NCBI GenBank assembly: GCA_015068725.1
Contig: SVKA01000005.1
Span: 17,811 to 81,810 of the forward strand
DNA length: 64,000 bases
Source: Oscillospiraceae bacterium
GTDB lineage: Bacteria; Bacillota; Clostridia; UBA1381; UMGS1253
Reading direction: 5' to 3'
Position 1 is the stretch's first letter; each line of letters starts with the position of its first letter. Positions 54,016 through 62,687 of this stretch are shown piece by piece. Below the pieces are notes generated by a model. That model worked only from the letters and a program-made list of their open reading frames with translations. It was not told where the DNA came from and searched no databases. A program made the translations under genes and the position numbers.

Positions 54016-55548
54016 ATGACAAACGCACAGGCTTACACAATTATTGCCCTCGGCATATATGCTGCAATAATGGTATTGATTGGGTGTATCAGCTATGGTA
54101 AATCAAAAACACTAGATGGCTTCCTTATCGGTGGCAGAAACATCGGCGCATGGGCAACCGCTTTTGCTTATGGTACTACATATTTTTCAGCCGTTGTTTT
54201 TGTTGGATATGCAGGTAATTTTGGTTGGAACATTGGTGTTGGCAGTATTTGGATTGGTGTTGGCAATGCGGTTTTGGGCTGCCTTCTTTCCTGGCTTTTG
54301 TTTGCAAACCGCACAAGAAAGATGACTAGAAAGCTTAACGCAAGAACAATGCCCGATTATTTTGAAAAGAGATACGGCTCAAAAGGCATGAAGGTTTTGG
54401 CAGCAATTATTATATTTGTATTCCTTGTTCCTTATTCTGCGGCAGTTTACAAAGGGCTTGGATCGTTATTTAGTGCAGTATTCCCGGGCGTTGAAACGTG
54501 GGTATGGATGCTTATTATGGCTTGCCTTACAGGGATTTATCTTGTTGCGGGCGGATATGTTGCAACATCATATACAGACCTTGTTCAGGGTGTTGTTATG
54601 ATAGCGGGCGTTGTATGGCTTGTTGCTTGTATACTTGGACACGATGCAGTTGGCGGCTTTTCGGGACTTATCAAAAATCTATCTGCAATTCCCGAAGACG
54701 GTAAGCAGCTCACAAATATCTTTGGTGGTTCATCCTTTAAGTTCCTTTGCTTTAACATAATGCTTACAAGCTTCGGTACATGGGGACTTCCTCAGATGAT
54801 CGGCAAGTTCTATGCTATCAAAGATACAGCAGCAATTAAAAGAGGTACAATTATTTCAACAATTTTTTGCGTTATAATCGGATGCGGTGCTTACCTTATC
54901 GGTTCAACATCAAGGCTGATTTTGGGTGGTTCTCTTCCGGCAGGCGGAGTTGATTCTGTAATTCCGACAGTGCTTATGCAGGTGTTAAGTGGCGGCACAG
55001 CGGGTATCATCCTTCTGGCAATTATTATGATTTTACTTCTTTCGGCATCAATGTCGACACTGCAGGCAGTTGTATTAACCTCTGCATCGGCAGTTGCGGT
55101 TGACCTTATACCTGCTGTCAGAAAGAAACAAACAAAGCCCGAAACACAAATGCTTTTGACAAGACTTCTTTGCCTTATATTTGTTGCTTGTTCATTTATA
55201 TTTGCAACTCAGAATATTCCGATTATTGTAAGTGTTATGTCTTTTTCATGGGGTGTTGTTTCCGGCTGCTTTATCGGACCTTATATCTGGGGACTCTTTT
55301 CGAAGAAGATTACAAAGGCGGGCGCTTATGTCGGTGTTTTGTCCGGACTTTTGGTCGTAGGTATTTCAACGCTTGTCATCTCACTTAATTCGGGCTTTGC
55401 GGCTGCAGCTGCAAAATCACCTGAAATGGGTGTTTCTGCGATGGCGGTGTCGTTTGCAATTGTACCTTTGGTAAGCGCATTTACAAAAAACAAGGATACA
55501 CAGAGAATCGAAGAAATTTTTACTTGCTATGATGAAAATGATGCATAA
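54016..55548 (+). CDS. Sodium:solute symporter (SSS family)
   Basis: 510 residues from the ATG at 54016 with TGGAGGA upstream; an in-frame ATG at 53974 has no ribosome site. About 13 membrane helices. The LeuT-fold SSS features are LDGFLIGGRNIGAWATAFAY, the YFEKRYGSKGMK loop and SASMSTLQAVVLTSAS, which includes Ser/Thr residues of the sodium site. The substrate (amino acid, organic acid or vitamin) cannot be told. It is divergent from a LysR gene and upstream of the T-box, so it is not under the T-box. Confidence 0.9.
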   Translation: MTNAQAYTIIALGIYAAIMVLIGCISYGKSKTLDGFLIGGRNIGAWATAFAYGTTYFSAVVFVGYAGNFGWNIGVGSIWIGVGNAVLGCLLSWLLFANRTRKMTRKLNARTMPDYFEKRYGSKGMKVLAAIIIFVFLVPYSAAVYKGLGSLFSAVFPGVETWVWMLIMACLTGIYLVAGGYVATSYTDLVQGVVMIAGVVWLVACILGHDAVGGFSGLIKNLSAIPEDGKQLTNIFGGSSFKFLCFNIMLTSFGTWGLPQMIGKFYAIKDTAAIKRGTIISTIFCVIIGCGAYLIGSTSRLILGGSLPAGGVDSVIPTVLMQVLSGGTAGIILLAIIMILLLSASMSTLQAVVLTSASAVAVDLIPAVRKKQTKPETQMLLTRLLCLIFVACSFIFATQNIPIIVSVMSFSWGVVSGCFIGPYIWGLFSKKITKAGAYVGVLSGLLVVGISTLVISLNSGFAAAAAKSPEMGVSAMAVSFAIVPLVSAFTKNKDTQRIEEIFTCYDENDA

Positions 55549-55573
55549 AAGCATATAAATTTTTCAAAAGATA

Positions 55574-55602
55574 TTGACTTTATTGTTTTAAAGTGGTACA
55601 AT
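55574..55602 (+). promoter_or_regulatory. Promoter of the Phe T-box / aromatic operon
   Basis: TTGACT (55574-55579), a 17-base spacer and TACAAT (55597-55602), about 30 bases upstream of T-box stem I. Confidence 0.75.
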
Positions 55603-55632
55603 ACCAAATAATTTAATAGTATAATACACAAA

Positions 55633-55903
55633 TGCGGAGAGCAGAAAGTAGTAGGCTGGAAAGAACATAAAGAGAGTTGCCGGTTGGTGCGAGGCAAATG
55701 GGGCGTCCTTCACGAATTCGTTCTGTTAGCAGTGCACTGAATAAGAGAAGCTCTTTAGTAGGATGCAACGGGAGTTCCCGTTACAGAACAAAGGTATGAT
55801 AGTACCTGATAAGGTCGCTACCGTGAGATAGCGATAAACTGAGGTGGTACCACGGAATTGTAATTTCGTCCTCTGTGTCTTATTTAAGATGCAGAGGATT
55901 TTT
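55633..55903 (+). ncRNA. T-box leader, Phe specifier (TTC)
   Basis: tRNA-sensing leader. Stem I has the distal AGAGAGTTGCCGG and GGTGCGAGG motifs. The specifier loop is canonical: AGTA on the left, GAA then TTC (55717-55719) and a G on the right, flanked by CAGAA/TTCTG. TTC reads tRNA-Phe. The T-box GAGGTGGTACCACGG is at 55841-55855 with TGGT to pair with ACCA. The terminator CCTCTG / CAGAGG (55870-55897) ends in a T run. It should raise expression of the prephenate dehydratase operon when Phe-tRNA is uncharged. Confidence 0.93.
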
Positions 55904-55948
55904 ATTTTATGAAATTGCAAGTATAATCTTTTGGAAGGGGTATTATAA

Positions 55949-57037
55949 ATGATAAATAAGTTAGATGAAGCAAGAAAAATTATAAATGAGGTAGATTCTA
56001 AAATGGCAGAGCTGTTTGTAAAAAGAATGAGAGCTGCAAAAATGGTTTATGAGCATAAAAAAGAATTTGGTCTTCCAATTTTAGATCAAAAACGTGAAGA
56101 TGCTGTTATTGAAAAGAACTCTGCTATGATTGAAGATGATGTGTTAAAGGGTTATTATATTGATTACATTAAGAACCTTATGTCCATTTCAAGAGCTTAT
56201 CAATATCGTATGCAGTCGGGCTTAAAGGTTGCATATAGCGGTGTTCCTGGTGCGTTTGCTCACATTGCAGCAGAAAGAATATTTCCAGGTAGCAACGCAG
56301 TGTCATATCGTGATTTTAAATCGGCGTATCATTCTGTTGTAAACGGAGAGGCTGATGTGGCAGTTTTACCTATTGAAAACAGCTATGCCGGTGAAGTTGG
56401 ACAGACAATGGATCTCATTTTTTCGGGCGGACTTTTTATAAATGGAATTTATGAGCTTGAAATTCATCAGAATTTATTGGGGCTTGCCGATGCGAGCGTG
56501 GAAGATATTAAAAAAGTAACAAGTCATCCCCAGGCGCTTGGTCAATGCCACGAATATATCACGCTCAAAGGGTTTGAAACAGAGGAAGCAAGCAACACGG
56601 CAGTTGCTGCCAAAATGGTTGCCGAGATGAAGGACAAATCACTTGGTGCTATTGCAAGCGTGGAAACTGCACAGATTTATGGGCTTAAAGTTTTGGAAGC
56701 AAATATAAATAAGAGCGGAGAAAATACGACTCGATTTGTGGTTCTTTCAAAAGTGAGAGCAAGCTCTGCTGCACTTTCAAACTCGGTTTTGATGTTTACC
56801 GTTAAAAATGAAGCTGGTTCTCTTGCCAATGCTATTGGTATTATCGGTAAATACGGCTATAATATGACGGCGCTTCGAAGCAGGCCACTAAAAAAACATT
56901 CGTGGCAGTATTATTTTTATATCGAGATTGACGGTCAGACTGAAACGGATGAAGGCAAAAAAATGATTGAAGAATTAAACATGGTGTGCGATAAGCTCAA
57001 AGTCGTAGGAGCTTTTGCGCCTCATAGTGAGATTTGA
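55949..57037 (+). CDS. pheA: Bifunctional chorismate mutase / prephenate dehydratase
   Basis: 362 residues. Chorismate mutase domain (about 1-85, LDEARKIINEVDSKMAELFVKRMRAAKMV), prephenate dehydratase domain (about 92-275) with VAYSGVPGAFAH, VLPIENSYAGEVG and the catalytic NTTRFVVL motif, and a regulatory ACT domain (about 283-360) with ALRSRP. It converts chorismate to phenylpyruvate. First gene behind a Phe-specific T-box, followed by tyrosine and shared aromatic genes. Confidence 0.95.
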   Translation: MINKLDEARKIINEVDSKMAELFVKRMRAAKMVYEHKKEFGLPILDQKREDAVIEKNSAMIEDDVLKGYYIDYIKNLMSISRAYQYRMQSGLKVAYSGVPGAFAHIAAERIFPGSNAVSYRDFKSAYHSVVNGEADVAVLPIENSYAGEVGQTMDLIFSGGLFINGIYELEIHQNLLGLADASVEDIKKVTSHPQALGQCHEYITLKGFETEEASNTAVAAKMVAEMKDKSLGAIASVETAQIYGLKVLEANINKSGENTTRFVVLSKVRASSAALSNSVLMFTVKNEAGSLANAIGIIGKYGYNMTALRSRPLKKHSWQYYFYIEIDGQTETDEGKKMIEELNMVCDKLKVVGAFAPHSEI

Positions 57038-57126
57038 CAGTCTTTGATATGACTATAAAAAACAGTTGTAAGAACGTAAAGCAAGATGTTATCTGCACTG
57101 TTTGACCAGACAAAGGTGGAAATAAA

Positions 57127-57984
57127 ATGATAGTAGATGTAAGCAAGAAAATATTGATTGTTGGACTTGGACTTTTGGGTGGCAGCTATGCGAGAGTTTT
57201 AAAGCGTTTTGGATTTCATATAAGTGCCATCACCAAAGAACAAAGTTCGATAGAGTACGCTCTCAACGAAGGGATAATTGATGAAGGCTCAACTGATCTT
57301 GATGAAAAAATTATAGGTGGGGCAGACCTTGTAATATTTGCTCTTTATCCTCATGTATTTGTAGAGTGGATAAAGGATAATCAAAAGCTCTTAAAAAGCG
57401 GCGCACTTATAACGGACGTAACCGGTGTCAAGAGAAGCATTGTGTATAAAATTCAGGATATGCTGCGCACTGATGTGGAGTTTATACCGGCGCATCCTAT
57501 GGCAGGACGCGAGGTTTCGGGTGTGGAAAACAGCAGTGATAAGCTTTTTTCAGGCGCAAACTACATTGTAACGCCAACCGAAAAAAATACTCCCGAGGCT
57601 ATTACAACATGTCTTGAGCTTGGAAGGCTTCTTGGCTTTTCAAACGTTACAACGCTTTCGCCACAGGAGCATGATGAGATGATTGGCTTTTTGTCGCAGC
57701 TTACACATTGTATAGCTATTACCCTTATGACTTGTAACGATAAGGAAAATATGGAAAAATTTACGGGCGACTCTTTCAGGGATTTGACGCGAATTGCGCG
57801 CATTAATGATTTGATGTGGAGCGAGCTTTTTGTGGCTAATAAAGATGCTCTTTTAAATCAAATGGATATGTTTATGGACAAATTTAAAGAGCTCAGAGCA
57901 ATGCTTGAGAGTGAAGATATAGACGCAATGAGAAAAATGATGCGCCATTCAACCGAGCGCAGAGCATTATTTGACAAAAAATAA
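57127..57984 (+). CDS. tyrA: Prephenate dehydrogenase
   Basis: 285 residues. N-terminal NAD-binding GLGLLGGSYA, ITDVTGVK, the substrate-binding HPMAGREVSGVENS and QLTHCIAITL with the catalytic His. It converts prephenate to 4-hydroxyphenylpyruvate for tyrosine. No ACT domain is present. AAAGGTGGA precedes the ATG. The gene sits between pheA and the DAHP synthase gene in one operon. Confidence 0.94.
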   Translation: MIVDVSKKILIVGLGLLGGSYARVLKRFGFHISAITKEQSSIEYALNEGIIDEGSTDLDEKIIGGADLVIFALYPHVFVEWIKDNQKLLKSGALITDVTGVKRSIVYKIQDMLRTDVEFIPAHPMAGREVSGVENSSDKLFSGANYIVTPTEKNTPEAITTCLELGRLLGFSNVTTLSPQEHDEMIGFLSQLTHCIAITLMTCNDKENMEKFTGDSFRDLTRIARINDLMWSELFVANKDALLNQMDMFMDKFKELRAMLESEDIDAMRKMMRHSTERRALFDKK

Positions 57985-58005
57985 TTGTATTGGAGGATCC
58001 TCAAA

Positions 58006-59034
58006 ATGAATATGGAATTTAAACGCAAATTGCCGATACCGATGGAGATAAAAGAGCAATATCCGATTACAAAAGAGGTTGAGGCGATAAAAACAAAAAG
58101 AGATGAAGAGATAAAGGCAATATTTGAAGGCAAGGATGACAGACTTATACTTATAATAGGTCCTTGCTCGGCAGACCATGATGACAGTGTTATAGATTAT
58201 ATTTCAAGACTTCGTGCTGTTCAGGAAAAAGTAGCCGATAAAATTCTTATTATTCCAAGAATTTATACAAACAAGCCGAGAACTACCGGCGATGGATATA
58301 AAGGAATGCTTCATCAGCCCGATCCCAATAAGGAATCGGATATGCTAAAAGGTGTTATTGCAATAAGAAATCTGCACCTTCGTGCAATTAAAGAAACGGG
58401 CTTTACCTGTGCAGATGAAATGCTTTATCCCGAAAATTACAGATATCTTTCTGATTTGCTGTCTTATGTCGCGATTGGTGCACGCTCTGTTGAAAATCAG
58501 AAGCACCGTTTAACTGCAAGCGGACTTGATATTCCTGTAGGTATGAAAAACCCTACTGCGGGAGATATTTCGGTAATGATGAATTCAATTACCGCAGGAC
58601 AGCACGCGCACACATTTATTTACAGAGGATGGGAAGTTGAAAGCCACGGAAATCCGCTTACGCACGCAATACTTCGTGGTTATGTGAATAAGCACGGTCA
58701 GTCGATGCCTAACTATCATTATGAGGATCTTATTCACCTTTCACAAATTTATGAAAAATCAGGGCTTTTAAACCCTGCGGTTGTTATTGATACAAACCAC
58801 GCAAACTCGGGCAAAAACTGGGCAGAGCAGCCAAGAATTGCAAAGGAAGTGCTTCACAGCTGCCGTCATAATAGTGATGTCAAAAAGCTTGTAAAGGGGC
58901 TTATGATAGAAAGTTATATCGAAGATGGCGCGCAGAAGCCCGAAGAATGCATATACGGCAAATCAATCACCGATCCTTGTCTTGGATGGGAAAAGACGCA
59001 AAAACTTATCTATGATTTGGCGGATGTTCTCTAA
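58006..59034 (+). CDS. aroF: 3-deoxy-7-phosphoheptulonate (DAHP) synthase, class I
   Basis: First step of the shikimate pathway, from phosphoenolpyruvate and erythrose 4-phosphate. 342 residues from the ATG at 58006 with TTGGAGGA upstream. Length and motifs GPCSADH, RIYTNKPRTT, GARSVENQKHR, VGMKNPT, VVIDTNHANSGK and GLMIESYIEDG match the E. coli AroF/G/H subclass. Its placement in a Phe T-box operon ties entry into the pathway to Phe-tRNA charging. Confidence 0.95.
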   Translation: MNMEFKRKLPIPMEIKEQYPITKEVEAIKTKRDEEIKAIFEGKDDRLILIIGPCSADHDDSVIDYISRLRAVQEKVADKILIIPRIYTNKPRTTGDGYKGMLHQPDPNKESDMLKGVIAIRNLHLRAIKETGFTCADEMLYPENYRYLSDLLSYVAIGARSVENQKHRLTASGLDIPVGMKNPTAGDISVMMNSITAGQHAHTFIYRGWEVESHGNPLTHAILRGYVNKHGQSMPNYHYEDLIHLSQIYEKSGLLNPAVVIDTNHANSGKNWAEQPRIAKEVLHSCRHNSDVKKLVKGLMIESYIEDGAQKPEECIYGKSITDPCLGWEKTQKLIYDLADVL

Positions 59035-59043
59035 TAGGAGTGT

Positions 59044-59751
59044 ATGATATTGTTAGGTGTTATTGTAAATTTTATAACAGTATTACTCGGTTCGTGCATT
59101 GGGATGCTTCTTAAAAAAGGTATTCCCGAAAGAGTAAGCACAGCCGCTATGACAGGCTTGGGTGCGTGTACTCTTTATATAGGCATATCAGGGAGTCTTT
59201 GCGGTGAAAATGCTCTGATTGTTATAGCCTCGGTTGTTCTTGGAGTAATAACGGGTACGCTTTTAAATATTGATGGGGCAATCAACAAAATGGCAGAGTC
59301 TGTTGAAATGAGGTTTAAAAAAGACGGACAAGGCGTTTGCATCGCCGAAGGGCTTGTGAGTGCGACGCTGCTGTTTTGCGTAGGCTCTATGACCGTAACA
59401 GGTTCAATACAGGCGGGATTAACAGGGGACAGTTCAGTGCTTATTACAAAGGCAACTCTTGATTTTGTATCGTCTATGATGCTTGCATCGAGCCTTGGAT
59501 TTGGTGTGATGCTTGCATCTGTTTCAGTGCTTGTTATTCAAGGCGGGCTTGTTTTGTTGGCAGGGCTGCTTACACCGTTTATGAGCACGGGAGCAATTAA
59601 TGAGATGACTTGTGTAGGCTCAATTTTAATTATTATGATAGGTACAAATCTTATGGGAATTACAAAGATTAAGGTTTCAGACTTTTTGCCTGCAATCATA
59701 TATGCGCCTGTCATATATAATATTATAAACTTCATATCAAAGCTGATGTAA
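59044..59751 (+). CDS. DUF554 family membrane protein
   Basis: 235 residues, six to seven membrane helices. The Gly-rich N-terminus GVIVNFITVLLGSCIGMLLK and FCVGSMTVTGSIQAGLTGD are typical of DUF554 (YdfK/YqgA). Function unknown. It starts 9 bases after the aroF stop, so it likely ends the T-box operon and may act in transport linked to aromatic amino acids, which is inference only. A TTG at 59050 is an alternative start. Confidence 0.88.
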   Translation: MILLGVIVNFITVLLGSCIGMLLKKGIPERVSTAAMTGLGACTLYIGISGSLCGENALIVIASVVLGVITGTLLNIDGAINKMAESVEMRFKKDGQGVCIAEGLVSATLLFCVGSMTVTGSIQAGLTGDSSVLITKATLDFVSSMMLASSLGFGVMLASVSVLVIQGGLVLLAGLLTPFMSTGAINEMTCVGSILIIMIGTNLMGITKIKVSDFLPAIIYAPVIYNIINFISKLM

Positions 59752-59810
59752 AGATGAGCTTTTAATAATGGATAGCATAAAAAATATTTATTCAAAAATA
59801 AAAAAAACTC

Positions 59811-59839
59811 TTGACAGATTGAATTTTGAGGAGTATAAT
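59811..59839 (+). promoter_or_regulatory. Consensus promoter of the second T-box
   Basis: TTGACA (59811-59816), a 17-base spacer and TATAAT (59834-59839), an exact consensus vegetative promoter. Confidence 0.85.
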
Positions 59840-59861
59840 GCATATTAGAATTTGAATATCA

Positions 59862-60130
59862 CAAAGAACGACTATGACGAGGACGGTCGGATTGTGAAGC
59901 CTTGAGAGAGTTGCCGGGTGGTGCGAGGCAATGGCAGAGCTTTCCAATGACTTATCACCTCTGAGTCGAAGGACCGAAAGGCTTGTTGCTTAGTAGACTC
60001 CTTCCGTAATGCTGCGTAAAGGCAAAGGGCTTGTTAGAGCTCGGTAAGTGACGGAATATTTTTCCGTAATTTGAGTGGTACCGCGGGTTATTATAACTCG
60101 TCTCAAAGTTATCTTTGGGGCGGGTTTTTT
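59862..60130 (+). ncRNA. T-box leader, probable Ile specifier (ATC)
   Basis: Stem I begins with CGACT / AGTCG, a kink-turn-like ATGAC / TGAG and a GAGG / CCTC helix, and ends in the distal AGAGAGTTGCCGG and GGTGCGAGG motifs. Above the GAGG/CCTC helix the right side of the specifier loop reads TTATCA. With one purine before the helix, as in the Phe T-box of this window, the specifier is ATC (59954-59956), Ile. The T-box TGAGTGGTACCGCGG is at 60072-60086. A 12-bp terminator (60097-60108 with 60113-60124) ends in TTTTTT. The T-box call is firm; the specifier is by eye, and the loop lacks the usual AGTA/GAA. Confidence 0.85.
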
Positions 60131-60189
60131 GTTTTATTCAGATTTGTAACCAAATATTAAATTTGTCAAAAATGAAAGGAGACAAAAAA

Positions 60190-62490
60190 ATGGATTACAG
60201 TTTGAAAGAGGTTGCAGGCAGAATCAAAGACCTGAGAGAAGCAAAAGGATTTACACCCGAAGAGCTTGCAAAGCTTTGCGGTGTGTCCGCCCAGGATTAT
60301 AAGGTTTTAGAGATGGGTGAAACAGATTTTAGCTTCACATTTATTTACAAGTGTGCAAAGGCGTGTGGTGTAGAGGTTGTTGATATTTTGGAGGGAACAA
60401 GCTCGACTCTTACTTCATTTGCCATCACAAGAAAAGGTGAGGGACTTAAAATTCTCAAAAAGCACGGTGTAGAGTATAATAACCTTGCGCCAAAGTTTAA
60501 AGACAAACTCGCAGAACCATTTTTGGTTAAATTTCCATATCTTGAAGAAGAGCAAAACGCTCCGATTCAATTAAACTCACATAACGGTCAGGAGTTTGAT
60601 GTTATCGTTAAGGGTTCACTCAAAGTTCAGGTTGGAAATCACGTAGATGTACTTCACGAAGGAGATTCAATTTTTTATAACAGTATTATTCCTCATGGAA
60701 TGGTTGCAGTTTCAGAGGGTGGCTGCGAATTTCACGCAGTTGTACTTAATCCACAGGATGGTAAGGTTGCTGAAGAATACCCCGAAGCACCAATGATTGC
60801 TGAAAAGGTAGCCAAGAAGAAAGCAAAATCGCAAACCGTTGCAGATAAATTTATCGAATCATCTTATGATGAAAACGGCGTATTTAACGGAATTAAATTC
60901 AAGAACGCAGATAAATTCAACTTTGCATTTGACTGTGTTGACGCTATCGCCGAAAAGAACCCTGATAAGCTTGCTATGATGTGGGTTGCAAATGATAAGA
61001 GCGACAGACGTTTTACATTTAGCGATATGAAAAAGTATTCTGCAAAAACTGCAAATTACTTCGAATCACTTGGTATCAAAAAAGGCGACACGGTAATGCT
61101 TGTTCTCAAGCGTCATTATCAGTTCTGGTTCTGTATGCTGGCACTTCATAAAATCGGTGCTATCGCAATCCCTGCAACCAACCAGCTTGTAGAGCACGAC
61201 TTTGATTACAGATATAAAGCAGCAAAGGTAAAGGCGGTTGTATGTACCGCAGACGGCGATGTATCGCTTGAAGCTGAAAAAGCAGCAGCAAACTATTCAG
61301 GTATGATTAAGATTTTAGTTGGTGGAAAGAAAGAAGGCTGGCACGATTTCAATGTTGAAATGGAGCGTTTTAGCACACATTTTTACCGCAACGAAAAATC
61401 TCCTTGCGGAAATGATCCGATGCTTATGCTCTTTACATCAGGAACAACGGGATATCCAAGAATTGCAACACACTCATATAAATATGCACTTGGCCATTAT
61501 CCAACTGCAAAGCATTGGCACAATGTAAATCCTGACGGACTTCATTTTACAATCTCCGATACAGGTTGGGGTAAAGCTCTTTGGGGCAAGCTCTACGGAC
61601 AATGGCTCTGTGAAGCGGGTGTATTTACATACGATTTTGACCGCTTCCATTCAGAGGATATCTTGCCGATGTTTGCAAAATACAACATCACAACCTTCTG
61701 TGCGCCGCCTACAATGTATCGTTTCTTCATCAAGGAAGATTTGTCAAAGTATGACCTTTCTTCTATTGAGTATGCAACAACTGCGGGTGAGGCACTCAAC
61801 CCTGAGGTATTCAATCAGTTCAAGAAAGCAACAGGACTTACAATCATGGAAGGCTTTGGTCAGACGGAAACAACACTTTCTATCGCAAACTTTGTTGGCT
61901 CAAAGCCGAAAATCGGTTCGATGGGAAGACCGAGTCCGCTGTATGATGTAGTTGTTCTTGACCCGGACGGAAACGAATGTAAAACGGGTGATACGGGCGA
62001 AATCTGTATCCGCACAAAAGATGGTGCTCCTTGCGGTTTGTTTATAGGCTATTATCTTGACGAAGAAAAGACTAACGAGGTTTGGTATGACGGATATTAT
62101 CATACAGGCGACCAGGCAACGATGGATGAAGACGGATACCTTTGGTATGTTGGACGTATCGATGATGTTATCAAATCATCGGGATATCGTATCGGACCTT
62201 TTGAAATCGAAAGTGTTATCATGGAACTTCCGTATGTTCTGGAATGTGCAATCACTCCTGTTCCCGATGAGGTTCGCGGACAGATTGTAAAGGCGACAAT
62301 TGTGCTTGTTAAAGGAACACAGGGCACAGACGAGCTGAAAAAAGAAATTCAGGAATATGTTAAAACGCATACTGCTCCGTATAAATATCCGAGAATCGTT
62401 GAATTTGTGGATGAACTTCCAAAGACTATCAGTGGTAAAATCAGAAGAGTAGAAATCCGTAAAAACGATCAGGAAAAAATGAGTAAGTAA
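60190..62490 (+). CDS. XRE helix-turn-helix / cupin / acyl-CoA synthetase fusion
   Basis: 766 residues from the ATG at 60190 (AAAGGAGA upstream). Residues 12-67 are an XRE helix-turn-helix, 108-187 a cupin barrel (GQEFDVIVKGSLKVQVG, GDSIFYNSIIPHG), then a Lys-rich linker and an AMP-forming acyl-CoA synthetase (about 240-755): FTSGTTGYPR (415-424), MEGFGQTE, YHTGD, VIKSSGYRIGPFEIE, and catalytic Lys750 in TISGKIRR. The ligase part resembles medium or branched short-chain acyl-CoA synthetases. It follows an Ile-type T-box, so activation of a branched acid for isoleucine supply is inferred. The DNA-binding domain may self-regulate. Confidence 0.88.
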   Translation: MDYSLKEVAGRIKDLREAKGFTPEELAKLCGVSAQDYKVLEMGETDFSFTFIYKCAKACGVEVVDILEGTSSTLTSFAITRKGEGLKILKKHGVEYNNLAPKFKDKLAEPFLVKFPYLEEEQNAPIQLNSHNGQEFDVIVKGSLKVQVGNHVDVLHEGDSIFYNSIIPHGMVAVSEGGCEFHAVVLNPQDGKVAEEYPEAPMIAEKVAKKKAKSQTVADKFIESSYDENGVFNGIKFKNADKFNFAFDCVDAIAEKNPDKLAMMWVANDKSDRRFTFSDMKKYSAKTANYFESLGIKKGDTVMLVLKRHYQFWFCMLALHKIGAIAIPATNQLVEHDFDYRYKAAKVKAVVCTADGDVSLEAEKAAANYSGMIKILVGGKKEGWHDFNVEMERFSTHFYRNEKSPCGNDPMLMLFTSGTTGYPRIATHSYKYALGHYPTAKHWHNVNPDGLHFTISDTGWGKALWGKLYGQWLCEAGVFTYDFDRFHSEDILPMFAKYNITTFCAPPTMYRFFIKEDLSKYDLSSIEYATTAGEALNPEVFNQFKKATGLTIMEGFGQTETTLSIANFVGSKPKIGSMGRPSPLYDVVVLDPDGNECKTGDTGEICIRTKDGAPCGLFIGYYLDEEKTNEVWYDGYYHTGDQATMDEDGYLWYVGRIDDVIKSSGYRIGPFEIESVIMELPYVLECAITPVPDEVRGQIVKATIVLVKGTQGTDELKKEIQEYVKTHTAPYKYPRIVEFVDELPKTISGKIRRVEIRKNDQEKMSK

Positions 62491-62498
62491 TATTTTCT

Positions 62499-62535
62499 AA
62501 GCCGCAGGGAAATAAAGTCCTTGCGGCTTAATTTT
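62499..62535 (+). terminator. Intrinsic terminator of the acyl-CoA synthetase gene
   Basis: AAGCCGCAGG (62499-62508) pairs with CCTTGCGGCTT (62519-62529), followed by AATTTT; it begins 9 bases after the stop codon. Confidence 0.8.
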
Positions 62536-62555
62536 GAAAAAATGCGACCAAAGTG

Positions 62556-62593
62556 AAAAAGCACCAATCTTATAACAAGATTGGTGCTTTTTT
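62556..62593. terminator. Second strong hairpin with T runs on both strands
   Basis: Perfect 16-bp inverted repeat AAAAAGCACCAATCTT / AAGATTGGTGCTTTTT with a 5-base loop. No gene ends between it and the previous terminator. Confidence 0.8.
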
Positions 62594-62642
62594 CTTTGGC
62601 AGGGGCAGTAGGACTTGGCTAGATCTCAAAAGTGTCATTTAT

Positions 62643-62687
62643 AAGTGTCGGAAAATTGCGCAAGATTTTCCGACCACACTTTTTTTG
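62643..62687 (+). terminator. Third terminator-like hairpin
   Basis: AAGTGT-CGGAAAAT (62643-62656) pairs with ATTTTCCG and ACACTT (62665-62672 and 62676-62681) with a 3-base bulge, followed by seven T. Confidence 0.6.

Noticed and set aside
59954..59956. Tyr (TAT, 59953-59955) as specifier of the second T-box
   Set aside because: Tempting because of the aromatic genes upstream, but TAT would be followed by C rather than a purine and shifted from the register of the Phe T-box; Tyr leaders normally use TAC.
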